A stretch of 64,000 nt of DNA from Zopfochytrium polystomum (GCA_025765615.1 JAIVFJ010000126.1:1-64000); one strand, 5' to 3'; positions 1-11,172 are shown, counted from the first letter of the stretch. Numbers and translations: made by a program. Notes: a model not told the origin generated them from the sequence alone.

Positions 1-866
1 GTACTTTGGGCAAGCGAGCTTGGCGAAGGTCCCCATTGTGGTAAAGGTCGTTTCGGCTTGCGGGAGGGTCGGAGCCGGATCTTTTGATCGCGACGGGCGG
101 CGGTTCGCGGCCGTCGCTGGCGGTATCGATCCGCGAGGCGGGCCGAGCGCACGTGCGTCGCGGCAAGAGATTTGCTGCAAAACTGGCACTGTACTTTTCC
201 CGTTACCTCGAAGACGAAGGCGGCGGCAGATCGATGCTGAAGGCTGCGGGCATCGACCCGATCACCTGTGTCGTACTTGACGTCGTACTGCTTCGAGTTT
301 GAGGTTCCAGAGGGCTCGGCGGCGGCCGAAGACGGAAAGCGGGCAAGGCACTGTCTGCTGCTGCTGCTGCTGCTGCTGGGGCGAAAAAAACCAACGACGT
401 GGGTACATGGCGGAAGCCCGGATCAAGCGGGGCCAGTTCCGCAAATTCACAAACTCGACGGGCGCGCGGGTCGTTGGCGGCGACCTCGACTTTGGCGCGG
501 ATGACGCGGGCGGTGAGGACGCGGCGGAGGTGGGTGCACGCGTTTGCGGCGGCGTTCTCACACTGGACGCTGGTGGCCAGCGGGCGGCGGCTGCTTGTCG
601 CCGACGTGCAAGGGCCAGTGGGACGCCGCCCGCGACTGCCGGGTCGTCGCCGACGCGCGGCAAGCTGACGCTGACGGACCCGGCGCTGCACGTGCTGGAC
701 CCCGCGCTGAACCGGAGACTGCGGCACATGCTGGACGCCAACTATGGCGCGACGGCGCTCGAGCGGTTTGAAGGTCGTGGCGGCGGCGACGGGGAGTCGA
801 AGGGGCACGTTTGCGGCGCCGTTGTGCAAGGCACTACAGCTGCCGCCGTTGGGGGAAGTGAAATGA
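1..866 (+). pseudogene. Alpha-type protein kinase, 3' part, frame broken
   Basis: This is the C-terminal part of an atypical alpha-kinase (MHCK/eEF2K-like Ser/Thr kinase) that runs in from the left edge. Family blocks appear in order but in alternating frames: a VVKVV strand near 30-55 (probable catalytic Lys), FAAKLALYFSRYL then LDVVLLR (about 160-300), YMAEARIKRGQFRKF (404-448), HAFAAAFSHWTLVASGRR then LLVADVQG (540-617), LTLTDPALHVLD (665-700), NYGATALERF (736-765) and PLCKALQLPPLGEVK before a TGA at 864-866. A 47-nt GT-AG interval at 618-664 would join two blocks in frame as a tiny intron. The other frame changes look like single-base indels, including one within the C-terminal HxC...C region. 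It may be a decayed gene or an assembly with indels in GC-rich runs. The family call is firm; the exon structure is not. Confidence 0.72.
355..379 (+). repeat. (CTG)n trinucleotide tract
   Basis: Eight consecutive CTG units lie inside the alpha-kinase region, where a variable linker is expected between kinase blocks. Confidence 0.8.
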
Positions 867-936
867 CAATAACCCTCAAAAATGAAATGATTATAAAAAA
901 AATAAGGCTCGATCAAAAAACGAGAGAAATATCTTG

Positions 937-1020
937 ATTCATAGAAGCAGTTCACGGAGTTTGTTCACAGCGCAGTTATCCAACGAACCCAGCGGCCTCA
1001 AACACACATCCCCCCACTTT
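937..1020 (+). repeat. Dispersed repeat C, copy 1
   Basis: About 85 bp nearly identical to 11173-11257 (same orientation). It starts TTCATAGAAGCAGTTCAC and ends in a C-rich stretch. Both copies sit just beyond the 3' end of a gene (alpha-kinase here, CorA-like gene there). Confidence 0.75.
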
Positions 1021-1268
1021 GGGTTTCTCCTTATTTCTTTGGTTCTCGTATGTCACACGCACTAAGGTTGAAACAGCCATGCGCATTATGGGCATGATGC
1101 ACTTGAAAAAAAAAAAAATAAAAGCAGACAGTTTGAAGAAGTAAACGACTTTGGCACTCAGTCTTCGGCAATGCAGTGAGAGTGGACAATGGCTGTCTGC
1201 TATTCATGCCTCTTGAACTGCTCGGGAGGCATGTGAGACTACACTGAGGTCTCAGCAATAAAGTCTAG

Positions 1269-1270
<2 letters not shown>

Positions 1271-1332
<62 letters not shown>
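1271..1332 (+). repeat. Poly-T tract (62 nt)
   Basis: An uninterrupted run of T. On the minus strand it could be the poly-A tail of a retroposed sequence, but no flanking duplication was recognised. Confidence 0.85.
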
Positions 1333-1334
<2 letters not shown>

Positions 1335-1609
1335 AAAACTCAAGCATCCCTGTCATAAAACTGCAAGGATCAGGACGCCTATTATTATTCCTGGTTCTTT
1401 AGTTTCCAAGGCATTATCAAAGTGCATTTGCGGCTAACCTGTCTTTGTTATTGGGCCTACTTTTACTACTTTTGTCTAAACAGTTTCCGTTGCACCAGGG
1501 GTTTCTCAACATATTTTCTCTTCAGTGACTAACAGAGACTGATCAACTGCCTATGGATGGGGTGCCTGACAGGCTGTACGCCACGCCTGCCTAATTTATT
1601 ATTTATCTA

Positions 1610-2008
1610 GCAGTCTACTCTGAGTGAGTGAGTGGAAGGAGTGAATGAAGTGGAGATGTGTGTTTGTGGGTGGTACTTCTCCCCAACTTGGAGAGAAAGA
1701 GAAAAAAACTCTTATGAATTATTGATACATGATGAAGATATACACGCTGTAATAGCTGCTAGGCAAGCGTGACTGGCACAGGGTAAAAACCTCTCCTATT
1801 ATCTGCTTGAGCAGAGGAGGAGGAAAACTGTTCACACCAGGTTTTTGTTCCACTTAATACTCAGAGTATTTGTCAACAGCACAAGCCAGCGCCCAGGTCT
1901 GCATTGACAGTGGCTTGCTCTCCCATGGGCATTGTGAGAACGATAACTAACAGTCACAATAGGTTCGGGTCCGTCTTGTGCCTCTTGCTGCTGACCAGTC
2001 AGTTCCAC
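1610..2008 (+). repeat. Dispersed repeat A, copy 1
   Basis: A ~400-bp non-coding repeat. It begins CAGTCTACTCTGAGTGAGTG, passes a conserved CCCCAACTTGGAGAGAAAGA block and ends near CAGTTCCACCTAACA. Other long copies lie at 9826-10222 (inverted) and 33419-33830, with fragments at about 2618-2680 and 58015-58120. No open frame or clear terminal inverted repeat is visible. Confidence 0.8.
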
Positions 2009-2095
2009 CTAACACAAGAGACCAAAGTGTGCATCACTGTCCCCAACTTTGTGTGAATGTTGCTTTTCCCCTACCTTGAAGATTTGGCTACCAAC

Positions 2096-2097
2096 CT

Positions 2098-2161
<64 letters not shown>

Positions 2162-2166
2162 CTCCC
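2096..2166 (+). repeat. (CT)n microsatellite
   Basis: About 70 bp of nearly pure CT dinucleotide with a few CCT interruptions. Confidence 0.9.
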
Positions 2167-2617
2167 CCTCACCAACTAAAATACTGTTTCTCTTTATGAT
2201 TTTGCAAAGTCCACTGGGCTGTTGTGTTGAGATTTGAGCCTAGGAAGCCCGCCTCCTATGTCAACAGCAGCCTCGTTGCTGCTGCCGATGCGACTTACAC
2301 TAAGTTGGGTAAGCCGAAAGGCTCAATCTGAATCCAATGAAAAGAGTTAGGTGAAGATGGCGGTGATTCTAGCTTTGCTTTCCTAGGCTTCGCCAGTGAG
2401 GACAATGCGATTAGAATCACACTAAATGGGTTCAGAGAAATGTTGAACCAGGGCAGCTCACAGCAGCTCCAGGTCAGCTGACAGTTGTCTGAACCAATGT
2501 TGAACCAGGGACTGGTTGATTTGAAATGCCCCTGATGATTTCAAATCATCTTTCCTCTGTGGGAAGACTGGTCACTGCACACAGACCTCTGGACAGACCT
2601 TGGTTGATTTGAAATGG

Positions 2618-2680
2618 TACTACCCACAAACACACATCTCCACTTCATACACTCCTTCCACTCACTCACTCAGAGTTTAC
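2618..2680 (-). repeat. Dispersed repeat A, fragment
   Basis: Reverse-orientation fragment of the start of repeat A (ACACATCTCCACTTCAT, then CACTCACTCACTCAGAGTT). Confidence 0.65.
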
Positions 2681-3457
2681 TGTTTACACGGGTTGTCTGT
2701 CTACCTCCCTGTCTCTGGGAGTGGCAGTCAGTAAGTTGTCTGTCTCACTGTCTGCTTCTGTCCCTTCACCTCTGGTCAACGGGTTGTATGTCTACCTCCC
2801 TGTCTCTGGGGGTGCCAGTCAACAAGCTATCTGTCTTTCTGTCTCGGCCAGTGTCTCTGTCTCTATCTCTCAATAGTTGAAGGGCGCTACGGCGGTAGTC
2901 TGTCTCACTGTACCCGCTGCCTGTCAGGCGTTTTTTTTCTGTGGCTGTTTGTGTGTCTCTCTCTCTCACATCAGAATTTTTGGAAAGAACTTATTGCGAA
3001 TTCCTGGCCTTTCACAAAGACACCACACAGAAAAGACAAAAACCTGTGACAAGGACATTATCAGCGGCGCACTGTCCTTGTCAGAGAACCAAAGCAAGTA
3101 CGTGCAACCTGGGACTTCGTGATCAATTGTTAGCTGCCATAACTCATTGAGCTAAGATATCACCGAACCGGAAGTTGAGAGCTGATTTTCATCCTCGATT
3201 TGACATGATTCTGTTCCAAACGCCTCTGTGTACCCTCACTGTCTTGAAAGATAAAGATTCTTGGCTTTGCGGATCTTTCATTCCAAAGTATCCACAAAAT
3301 GGTAGGGCTACAACATATCAAAGTTTCACAAGGATCTGATCAGTTTCGATCTAGCTCTCATAATTGTAAAAGGTGAAAAAATTCAGTTTCTTTGCCAATA
3401 TTGGCACACTGACTGTTAAAGGGTTAAAGGGTTAAACGGGTTCGTAGAGTTGCGCCA

Positions 3458-3889
3458 TTGGCGTGCGCAACTGAGCTTCCACGCCAGCTACAGCCGCCGC
3501 CGCCTCCACCACCGCCCACTCCCATGCTCACCCGCTTCTTCTCCTTCCCCTTCTTCTTCTTCTCGTTCGACATCCGTTCGTTCCTCCTCATCACCCGCCC
3601 GATCGACGCTCCGCCTCCGTCAGACCCCATCCGGCCCGTCCAACCGCGAGCGCGGCCGCGGCCGCCGCCCTCCACGATGATGCAGTTGTCGTCGACGATG
3701 GACAGCGCCGCACCCGCGACGATCCCGACTGCTCGCGAAAAATCAAAGACGAGCCCCTCGGTCTGCTGCGGAGAAAAAGTAGACGATGAAGGCGGCACGA
3801 CGAAGGAGAAGGACCTCAAGACGGAGTGGCGGAACGGATGGGTGCGTTGCCTGCGGTCCTACTTGCATCTTTCCTTTCCTTCAACATAA
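3458..3889 (+). CDS. Weak hypothetical ORF in GC-rich island
   Basis: A 143-residue open frame starting with a Pro-rich stretch, then a Phe-rich segment (residues 25-38) and a charged region ending KTEWRNGWVRCL. GC content jumps here as it does over real exons in this window, and a possible donor (GTGCGT) follows at 3841. The minus strand is also open, and no family is recognised. It could be an exon of an unrecognised gene or a chance frame in biased sequence. Confidence 0.2.
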   Translation: MACATELPRQLQPPPPPPPPTPMLTRFFSFPFFFFSFDIRSFLLITRPIDAPPPSDPIRPVQPRARPRPPPSTMMQLSSTMDSAAPATIPTAREKSKTSPSVCCGEKVDDEGGTTKEKDLKTEWRNGWVRCLRSYLHLSFPST

Positions 3890-4440
3890 TAAGGCAGGAG
3901 GAATTAAACAATAATATCAGTGCCATAAGTAATAATGTGTTTCCTCTCTGTTCCTATCTTCTCTTCTTTCTCTTTTCCGTTCGGCGGCGTCGAGTGTTTT
4001 TCCGTTGCTTTTTTCAGTTCGGTTGGTCCGAAGAGTTGTAAATTTCCGCTTTTGGCCGGGAGCCAAACACTCGGGGGAGAACAAATGAGAAACAAAAAAC
4101 AAAAAGGAAAAGAAAAAAAAAAAAAACACGGGACATTTTCATGCTCTTGTTTTTGCTTGCCTCCTTGCGCAATTGCTTGCTTTACAGAGCGAATATTACT
4201 GTGTTACTGTGATTATGTAAGAAGAAAGGACGATTGCGGCTGGATCCGATAAGCTTGCCCGCGCAGATCCGAATTTCATGTAATATTGTGTGCGCCAGAA
4301 AAAATTTCCCCTCCCCTTTTTCGTGCGCGCGCGCACGATTTCCAGCGCAAGAATCAGCGCCCAATCAGATGCGCTCCCTCGCCCAGCCACAAAAAACCCC
4401 TAATCTTTGCGGAAAAACTGAACATAAGGAGTAACACGTC

Positions 4441-4870
4441 AATGTAACAGTCGCTTGGAGGACGGACAGCAGACCGTCCTCAGATTCGTGATCGTGAAGA
4501 ACGACAAGACAGCCGACGGCGAGGCCGACGACAGGACGTGTGGACTACCACCATACGATCGTGAGGGGCATCACAGCTGCCACCGTTCACCGTCCACCCA
4601 ACGCTCGCTGTGGACAGCCGTTCCCGTCTGTGCTGGCGGCGCGGCGTGCTAAGCAGCGCAGAAGGCGTGCAGATACACCGTCAGCTGGTATCCACGTCGA
4701 GATCGACACCCCACCCCTGTCGTCATGGTCGGTGCAGGTGACGGCTGCAGCTGAACGTCATTTTCGTCGCCTGCAACGGCAGCTTCAGTACCCCGCTGGC
4801 AAACGAGGTTTTCCTACGTGGCGATTGATGGTTGGAGGGTAGGACGTGGCGAATGCCGATTCGCCAATGG
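4441..4870. other. GC-rich island without a recognisable product
   Basis: The composition resembles exonic DNA of the window, but every frame is short (up to 100 aa) or interrupted and no motif was recognised. It may be a degenerate gene. Confidence 0.3.
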
Positions 4871-5049
4871 ACCTTGTGTCTGACTGTCTCAGCAATTACA
4901 TGAGACCTTCAGTGTTTATGAGTGCATTCCGTGCAAAGAAAAGAAGTGGGAGGGGTTCGCTCTTCGCTGGTTGGTCTGATTCGAATTAGGCAACGGGAAG
5001 CGTGGGAACAGAGAGGAGCAGTGGCGTGCTTAATGTTTCACGTTTGCGC

Positions 5050-5112
5050 CTCATTCTAGTGCCTCGTTCTTGTGCCTCGTTCTTGTGCCTCGTTCTTGTG
5101 CCTCGTTCTTGT
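5050..5112 (+). repeat. Short tandem repeat, 13-bp unit
   Basis: About five head-to-tail copies of GTGCCTCGTTCTT, the first diverged. It lies upstream of the transposon gene pair, so it could mark the left end of that element, but no matching inverted copy was found on the right. Confidence 0.8.
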
Positions 5113-5383
5113 CGTATCCGTTGGTATAAGATGATGAGCGCTACAATAAAGCTCGTCACGTTTCCCCACCAATTCCGAGGCTTGCATAAGGTCAGGATGA
5201 GTCTTTGCTGGGTGACAAGAGCTCCATGGCGCTCTATGCTTCGCAACCTTACCAACAACTTACCATTGGTTGAGTAATTAGAGCTCTCTTTGGCGCACAT
5301 CTAAGGAGTATACAACGAACTCAAGCTTCGTTGCATTCTGCCAGATCCAACCACGGTGGCCTTGTCGCTTCAGTTGCACAAGA

Positions 5384-6841
5384 ATGGAGTCTTCCTTAAT
5401 AGCATCTTCGTCAACGGCTGGCATGTCCAGTTGTGTTGATTGTGACATCAAATCACCAATCACCATGGATCACGCGTGTCCTAGTTGCGGAGCCTGCCTA
5501 CATTCCTGGTGTCCTACTCCTGACCGCATAGGATTGGAAGGGCTTCCCCTTCCTGAACTGCAAGCCGAAGGTCATGGTGTCGGGAATCTCTGCATAGCTT
5601 GCTTGCGGGTTTTGCATAACTCAAGGATGGCAACAAAGGGAAAAGGAAGGTTGAACAGTGAAGGTCGGTTGTTTCACGTTTCGATTATGTACTTACGACC
5701 AGATTGTTAAAAAGAGAACGATGCTGTTTTCAAGCGACAAGCTCTCGAGAGAGAGGAAGTTTCTAGTCAGTCTAGCGGCAATTTCAGTAAATCTGCTAGT
5801 CCAAGTTCTCCGTCCAGCAGTGAGCGAAATGAGCATGCATTCAAAATCAAATTGGACTGTAGTTACCGAAACTTTTCGGGGCAGTCAAGAGGAGCAGTGG
5901 GAGAAACATACAACTGCTCTTGCTCTTCAGTGGCGGACTTTATAAGTTTTGTCTGGAGGAAGGTCAAAAACTATCTAAAACGAGAAGTAGTTGTGAGTTT
6001 AGCTCCAAATACAGGAGAATTGATAGTGGAGAGTTCCACTTCGACTGGTAGAAAGAAGCGGACAAATCCATTTGCAAACCGCGTCTCTTGGAGTAATAAC
6101 TTGGAGCCATCCAAAAACGACCTTGGTCGATTCGTAATGTTCACGGAAACGGTTGGAAGGCGCAAAGCAGTTGCACTAGCTGACATAACCGACGATATTC
6201 TCCAAGGATGGAATGGGAAAACAGTCAAAGTAGTCGTTGCAATCTACTCACAAGCAGTTTCATCCAAGGGAATATACGAAGCAGTGGAATCTGTGCTCCT
6301 CACTTCATTTGAAATGAACCGAACAGGAGCACCAAGTAATAGGCATGTCCGGAAGCTGAAAGAGAAACTGCAAAAGGAACATCAAATACGTATTTATGCA
6401 CCAGACTTTGTCTGGGATCTATGGGCTAGTGATATCGCGAAATTATCTCTTCCAGAGCAAGAGATTGCGATCAAAAGACCTCCTCCTCCCAATCTTGTTG
6501 GCTTGTTCAAGACACCAGAGAATGTTGTGAAAGCTACATCTGCGAAAGTTTCAATCGCCTCAACAGTGAATGAAAAGAATCAATCAGATATTCGTAGGAT
6601 TCGTGATCGTGTACACAGCACTCGCCGCAGAATAGAGGAGCGACTGAAGCATTTTGAACAAGAAATAGCTTCTGAATTCGACCTGATTGAGGCAGATCTT
6701 GCAGCAGTTGATGAAACTGCCTCGCACTCCGGAAAACTTCTTCGTGCATTCTCGACGGCTTTGAATCCGACTGAAGGAGAGCACCAAAGAAGTATACGAC
6801 TGGAAACAGAAGATCAGGAGGACGTTGATCATATTATGTGA
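5384..6841 (+). CDS. Transposon-associated Cys/His-rich protein, spliced
   Basis: Two exons, 5384-5663 and 5715-6841, separated by a 51-nt intron (donor GTCGGT, acceptor AAAAAG). The split Glu codon restores one frame, giving about 468 aa. The N-terminus carries a putative zinc cluster: CVDC near residue 17, then CPSCGACLHSWC, then CIAC. The middle is Ser-rich. The C-terminal half is helical and charged, with a segment RRIRDRVHSTRRRIEERLKH suggesting a coiled coil. The gene is convergent with the transposase and ends only 40 bp from it, so the two probably form one mobile element. No known family is recognised. A role as DNA-binding accessory factor is inference from context and the zinc-like motif. 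Confidence 0.6.
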
Positions 6842-6881
6842 AGAAGAAACAATAAAAGCGCAAAGCCGTCCTTGTTAAAAT

Positions 6882-7973
6882 TTATTCCATGCTCTCTTCA
6901 TCACTTTCTACGCCAATGTCCTGATCAAATCCGAGATGAGTAAGATTTTGGTTTAGCCCACGACTAGGATCAAACACTCCGTTTTGCACATATCCGCACT
7001 TCTGAAAGATTGCTCGCATGCAATAGTTCCTAAATTCCGAGACAATACTTGCAACAAGGATTTTGCTATCCTCTACAGAATTTTCTACATGGATTCGCTT
7101 AAATTTCTTCTTCATCAGTCCAAAAAGCACCTCAATAGGGTTGAAAAACGGGCAATACGCTGGAAGAAAGATAGGTAAAATTCCAAGGCTTCGAAGATAA
7201 TGTGTTACGTTTGGATGGCAATGGATAGCAGCCCCATCCATGATCCAGACTGAGTTGCGGCCAGGGTGCTGAAAAACGTTCTTGTTGTTTGTAGCAACAT
7301 CACAAAGGCACTCTAAGAATCGTTGTCGTGTGAAGGTTCCCTGAGACATACAGCAATCCAGCACTCCATCCAATCCAACAAAACATAGAATAGAAACTTG
7401 AGGTTTCCGATTGAATTCTCCACGATAAACAAGTTTCTGTCCTTTCACTCCATAGCCATGACTTCGCAACATATCCCGGTTGTCAAAACCACACTCATCC
7501 AGGAAAACGAGATTGTGAAGAAGCCAAGGGAAGTCTAAAAGTTCTGCACAAAAGCGTGACACATCTTCATAGTTGACCTGTATAGCACGACGCTCCAGGA
7601 CTTTCCAAGTCATTTTGGCCTCACGGAGAATCCGACAGACAGTAGAAACACTGACGCGTTCATTGTACTTCGCCTCGAATCGCTTTGCTGCCTCATCCAA
7701 AAATAAAGTTGGCTCATTTAAGTAAAGATTTACGAGCCATTTCCGCATTTTGACGTTGAACTTTCGGAAGTTGGCATCCTCGTCCTTCTTTCGGCCAACG
7801 GATCCTGTTTCTTCATATCTATTTACCCAGTTTTTAATTGTTTTCCGATTCTTTCCATAGATTTCCGCTAGTTTGGACGTTGAAAAGCCTTTAAAGTAGT
7901 ACCCATACAGACAATGGTATTTTGTGTCATTGGAAGCTTGCTTTTGACGAACAGAGTGCAACAAAATCGACAT
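6882..7973 (-). mobile_element. Tc1/mariner-IS630 superfamily transposase (DD34E)
   Basis: A 363-aa single-exon transposase for cut-and-paste transposition. The N-terminus has a helix-turn-helix (SKLAEIYGKNRKTIKNWVNRY, residues 33-53) and a second winged-helix-like region to about 125. The DDE triad is visible: D159 in LVFLDECGF, D246 in VWIMDGAAIH and E281 in FFNPIEVLFGLMKKKF, with 34 residues between the last two. The usual HN after the second Asp reads AIH. The frame is intact from ATG to stop, so the enzyme may be functional. The start at 7973 precedes the first HTH by a normal distance. The convergent neighbour at 5384-6841 is probably part of the same element. Terminal inverted repeats were not identified. 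Confidence 0.88.
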
Positions 7974-8623
7974 GTCGATGCGGGGCGATCAGAAGCTTCA
8001 GCTGCGGAGTAGCCAGCGGAGCAGGAAAGGAATCTGGCGGAGTGACTTGTGAAAGAGCACGACCAGCAGGGGAGGTGGCGGGGGCGAAGGGCGAGGCACT
8101 GGGAGATGCGCGCAACCGTCGGTGAGCGGACCAACCCGTGAATGCTGAGGGGATAGTTGGGACGGTGTGCTGATCGTGAACTCTGGTTTGACAAGGCTTT
8201 GCGCTGGTTGTCTGCGCTGATTTTTCAGCCCAGCCACCTCTCCCTTTCGCTGGAAATTTTTGGTGAAACCCACAATATTTAATAGTTTGTTTTTTCAATC
8301 CCGCCCCCACCCCTCCTTTTTTTTTTTTTTTCCCGCTGGCTGTCCCTGCTCCGGCAACAACAACCCACCCACCAGTTCCATGAACGACGGGGGGTGGCCA
8401 TATCAAATTAGCTGCGCATTTTGCATTTAGACAAAGATAATTTGGCAGAACTGCAGGCGCCTCCGGGAAAAGACGAGTTTTCTTCGGGAATGGTCTCCTA
8501 TGGACGTGTCCCGTTCACCACCGGAAAAGCTCAGCCAAAAGCAGTCCAAGCAAACGAAAAGAAAAAAACAAAAATGCGTTTATCGCTCGCTCTCGGGTTA
8601 GGAGAAAATAAAGAACAAACACG
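7974..8623. other. Intergenic region, transposon edge to secreted-protein gene
   Basis: No gene is seen. GC-rich frames at 8000-8400 have no recognisable motif. A T-run near 8318-8331 is present. The right end of the transposon should lie here but was not located. Confidence 0.4.
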
Positions 8624-9373
8624 ATGCACAGCAACCGCGTCGCCTCACTCTTCTTCTTCTTCTACTTGCTGTTCTCGCCGCTTGTCGCCGAAGCTGTCGT
8701 CGACGTCTCGGCGTCGGTCGTCGACGTCGAGGGGACCCCAATGGCAGCGACAGCAGAAGCGTGAGTGTCGCTTTGTCTGTTTAGATGTCTGTGTTGAGGT
8801 GCATTACTCGCATGAGCTCAACCACCCTAACAATAATCTTACCTGCTGTACTCTCACAGCCCCGAGCCCGTTGTCCGGGACCACCAGAGGCCGTTGCCGG
8901 CAGGCTCCTTCGTTTCCGTCGTTCCAGCGACGGAAAAGACGGTCAATTTCGCAGCCAATGCGGCGGCGGCAGCGGCGGGCGGCTTACGGGCGATGACCGT
9001 CCTTGTCGTCAACGGTGATGGCGAGGCGGAGGGCGGTGATCGCATTTGGAAGCGCGCGGCGGGCGGCAACGCCGGCGCCGCCAACCCTCTGGAGAGGAAG
9101 TTGATGGGTTTTCTCGGGACCACGGCGGCAGCCCGGGAGTTGGAGGAGGAGCGAGGAGCCGGCGGGAGGAGTGAGGAAAAGAAGTGCATGAAGAGGACGG
9201 AGAAGCAAAAGAATGTGTTGGCGCCGATGGAAGGGATGTGTGGGGGGACGAAGAGCGAAAAGAAGACGGAGAAGTGGGCGCCGATGGGTATGGACTTGGG
9301 CAACGGAAGCAGCAACCGGGGTGGTCAGCGGGGGGGTAAGATTGAACAGTACGGGCCGATGGCAAAGGACTAG
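8624..9373 (+). CDS. Predicted secreted Lys/Gly-rich protein, two exons
   Basis: Exon 1 is 8624-8760 and exon 2 is 8860-9373. The 99-nt intron has textbook ends (GTGAGTG ... CTCACAG) and the split Ala codon keeps the frame; the product is 216 aa. The first 24 residues form a signal peptide: a short basic start, a Phe/Leu core (SLFFFFYLLFSPLV), then AEA as likely cleavage site. The mature protein has an Ala-rich stretch, then a charged C-terminal half rich in Lys, Glu and Gly with two Cys. No catalytic motif or known family is recognised. Secretion is inferred from the signal peptide; the function is unknown. Confidence 0.6.
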
Positions 9374-9825
9374 GTTGGAGGGTGGTGGAACGCGAACAAG
9401 GAGATTGTTGCCCACAATACATTTGACCTCGCTTAACCTCGGGACGAGACGTTCTTCTGAAAGGTCAAACGGTTGGTTTCTGTTCATGAGCTTTGATGTT
9501 ACCGCTTCATATTGTGCAGCGATCGCTTGATTGCAACTCCTAAACCCAAATTGGGAAAAGAAAATTTGCACACTACTGACGGTGGGACAAGGGTAACCGT
9601 TATGTTCTTACAAAACAAATCTTTTCGATCTTGCTGAAGTTGCATCGTGCTGTCCTTCGTCCGTTATTGGACCAGTTGTTTTTGAACTCTGTCTTACTTC
9701 TCAGAATCGTTTCTGTGATGGATATAAATAATAAAAATAATAACAGATGGCTTGGCTGCTTGCACTAATTCGCTGTATTGAGTGGAAAATCCATCAAATT
9801 TTTGTGAGACAATACTCACTCTGTT

Positions 9826-10222
9826 AGGTGGAACTGGCTGGTTAGCAGCAAGAGGCACAAGACAGACCCAAACCTGTTGTGACTGTCAGTTATCGTTCTC
9901 AGGATGCCCATGGGAGAGCAAGCCACTGCCAATGCAGACCCAAGCACTGGCTTGCACTGTTGACAAATACTCTGAGTATTAAGTGGAATGGAAACCTGGT
10001 TTTAACAGTTTTCCTCCTCCTCTGTTCAAGCAGATAATATAGGAGAGGTTTTTACCCTGTGCCAGTCACGCTTGCCTAGCAACTATTACAGCATGCATAT
10101 CATCATCATGTATCAATAATTCATAAGTTTTTTTCTCTTTCTCTCCAAGTTGGGGAGAAGGACCACCCACAAAAACACATCTCCACTTCATTCACTCCTT
10201 CCACTCACTCACTCAGAGTTGA
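9826..10222 (-). repeat. Dispersed repeat A, copy 2
   Basis: Inverted copy of the ~400-bp repeat. It starts with the complement of the CAGTTCCACCTAACA end and finishes with the complement of the CTCTGAGTGAGTG start. Similarity is high along the whole unit. Confidence 0.8.
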
Positions 10223-10235
10223 CTGTTAACACATT

Positions 10236-10428
10236 CCTTGATCCTGCGATCTGGGCTGTAGAGTGAGGGAAGCATATAATAGGCTTAAACTAACTTTATT
10301 GGGCTGTTGTCTAGGGGTGTTTCAACCTTAATTATTGCCTAGTCCATGAAGTATCCCCACTCATCTGTCTAGCAGGTTCACAACACAAAGAATGAAGGTC
10401 AGAGGGACAATCCTCTAGGAATCAGTGT
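10236..10428 (+). repeat. Dispersed repeat B, copy 1
   Basis: About 190 bp matching 57343-57544 in the same orientation, with shared blocks TTTATTGGGCTGTTGTCTAG, GCCTAGTCCA and ACTCATCTGTCTA. It directly follows repeat A here. Confidence 0.7.
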
Positions 10429-11172
10429 GCACACACACTGATAACAACAGGGCAGACACGGAAATCAATACAGAGGGCCAGTGTCAGTGGAACAGTCTGC
10501 CAAGGGTTGGGTTGAGGCGGGATTGGTCGATTTTGCAGGTGGTGACTTACAAATTTTTCGGACTAATAAAATTTAGGGTTATCATTGAACGCCGTGGACC
10601 AAATTACCTCAAGGAACCGCCAATTTTTTTCTCAAGTTTGCGGTATTTGGTCGCATATTGGAGAAGCTGTGAATTTTTTCCGATTTTTCGGATTGATTTG
10701 GAGGTTTTCCATTAATCGCGGCGACATTGTCAATTTGGAAAGTCCGTCAGTTTGGCATTTTCCAGCAGCTCCAGAAGTTGGAGAAGTCATTCACAGCAAA
10801 TTTGCAAACTTATCACTTATTGGTTCAAAAAACTTCTGATCACACAAAGCTTGCAAGTTACCCACCAAAATGTTTCACAAGTGCCTTTCTTCTTCAGCAG
10901 TGTCTATGAAGAGGCTTCAAATGGGAAGGCATTTGGCTTTTGGTTATTAGGTTGCTCCGACTTCTTTCGCTGCTGAAAATCACACAGTGTATTTAGATTC
11001 ACACTTGGTATTTAAAAAATGGTGCACTATCAATCAGCTTCTGTTAAGGCATTTTGCCTTCTCCAGGAAGTCTTGCAAACTGCTCAAAGAGAGCAGCGCA
11101 AGAGGATGGGTGAGGCTGGAATTTTTTGGGTGTCTGAAGGCTTTAGACTGGTGTATGTTTGACTCCAAATAA

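Larger units (their letters stand above)
867..3457. other. Repeat-rich intergenic region
   Basis: No gene is recognised here. The stretch holds a 62-nt poly-T run, a copy of a dispersed ~400-bp repeat, a CT microsatellite and an imperfect ~90-bp duplication with CTGTCT-rich units around 2690-2830. Open frames are short and dominated by simple repeats. Confidence 0.6.

Noticed and set aside
203..955. Long minus-strand open frame opposite the alpha-kinase
   Set aside because: The plus strand carries recognisable kinase blocks; the minus frame is Arg/Ala-rich translation of GC-biased DNA.
5050..5112. Tandem repeats considered as a CRISPR array
   Set aside because: Units are contiguous without spacers and the genome is eukaryotic.
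5000..8300. Terminal inverted repeats of the DD34E transposon
   Set aside because: Left and right flanks were compared by eye; only scattered short matches (GTGCCTCG-like) were seen, not a convincing inverted pair.
8421..8996. 191-aa plus-strand frame as a gene
   Set aside because: It crosses the intron of the secreted-protein gene; the spliced frame with a signal peptide is far better supported.
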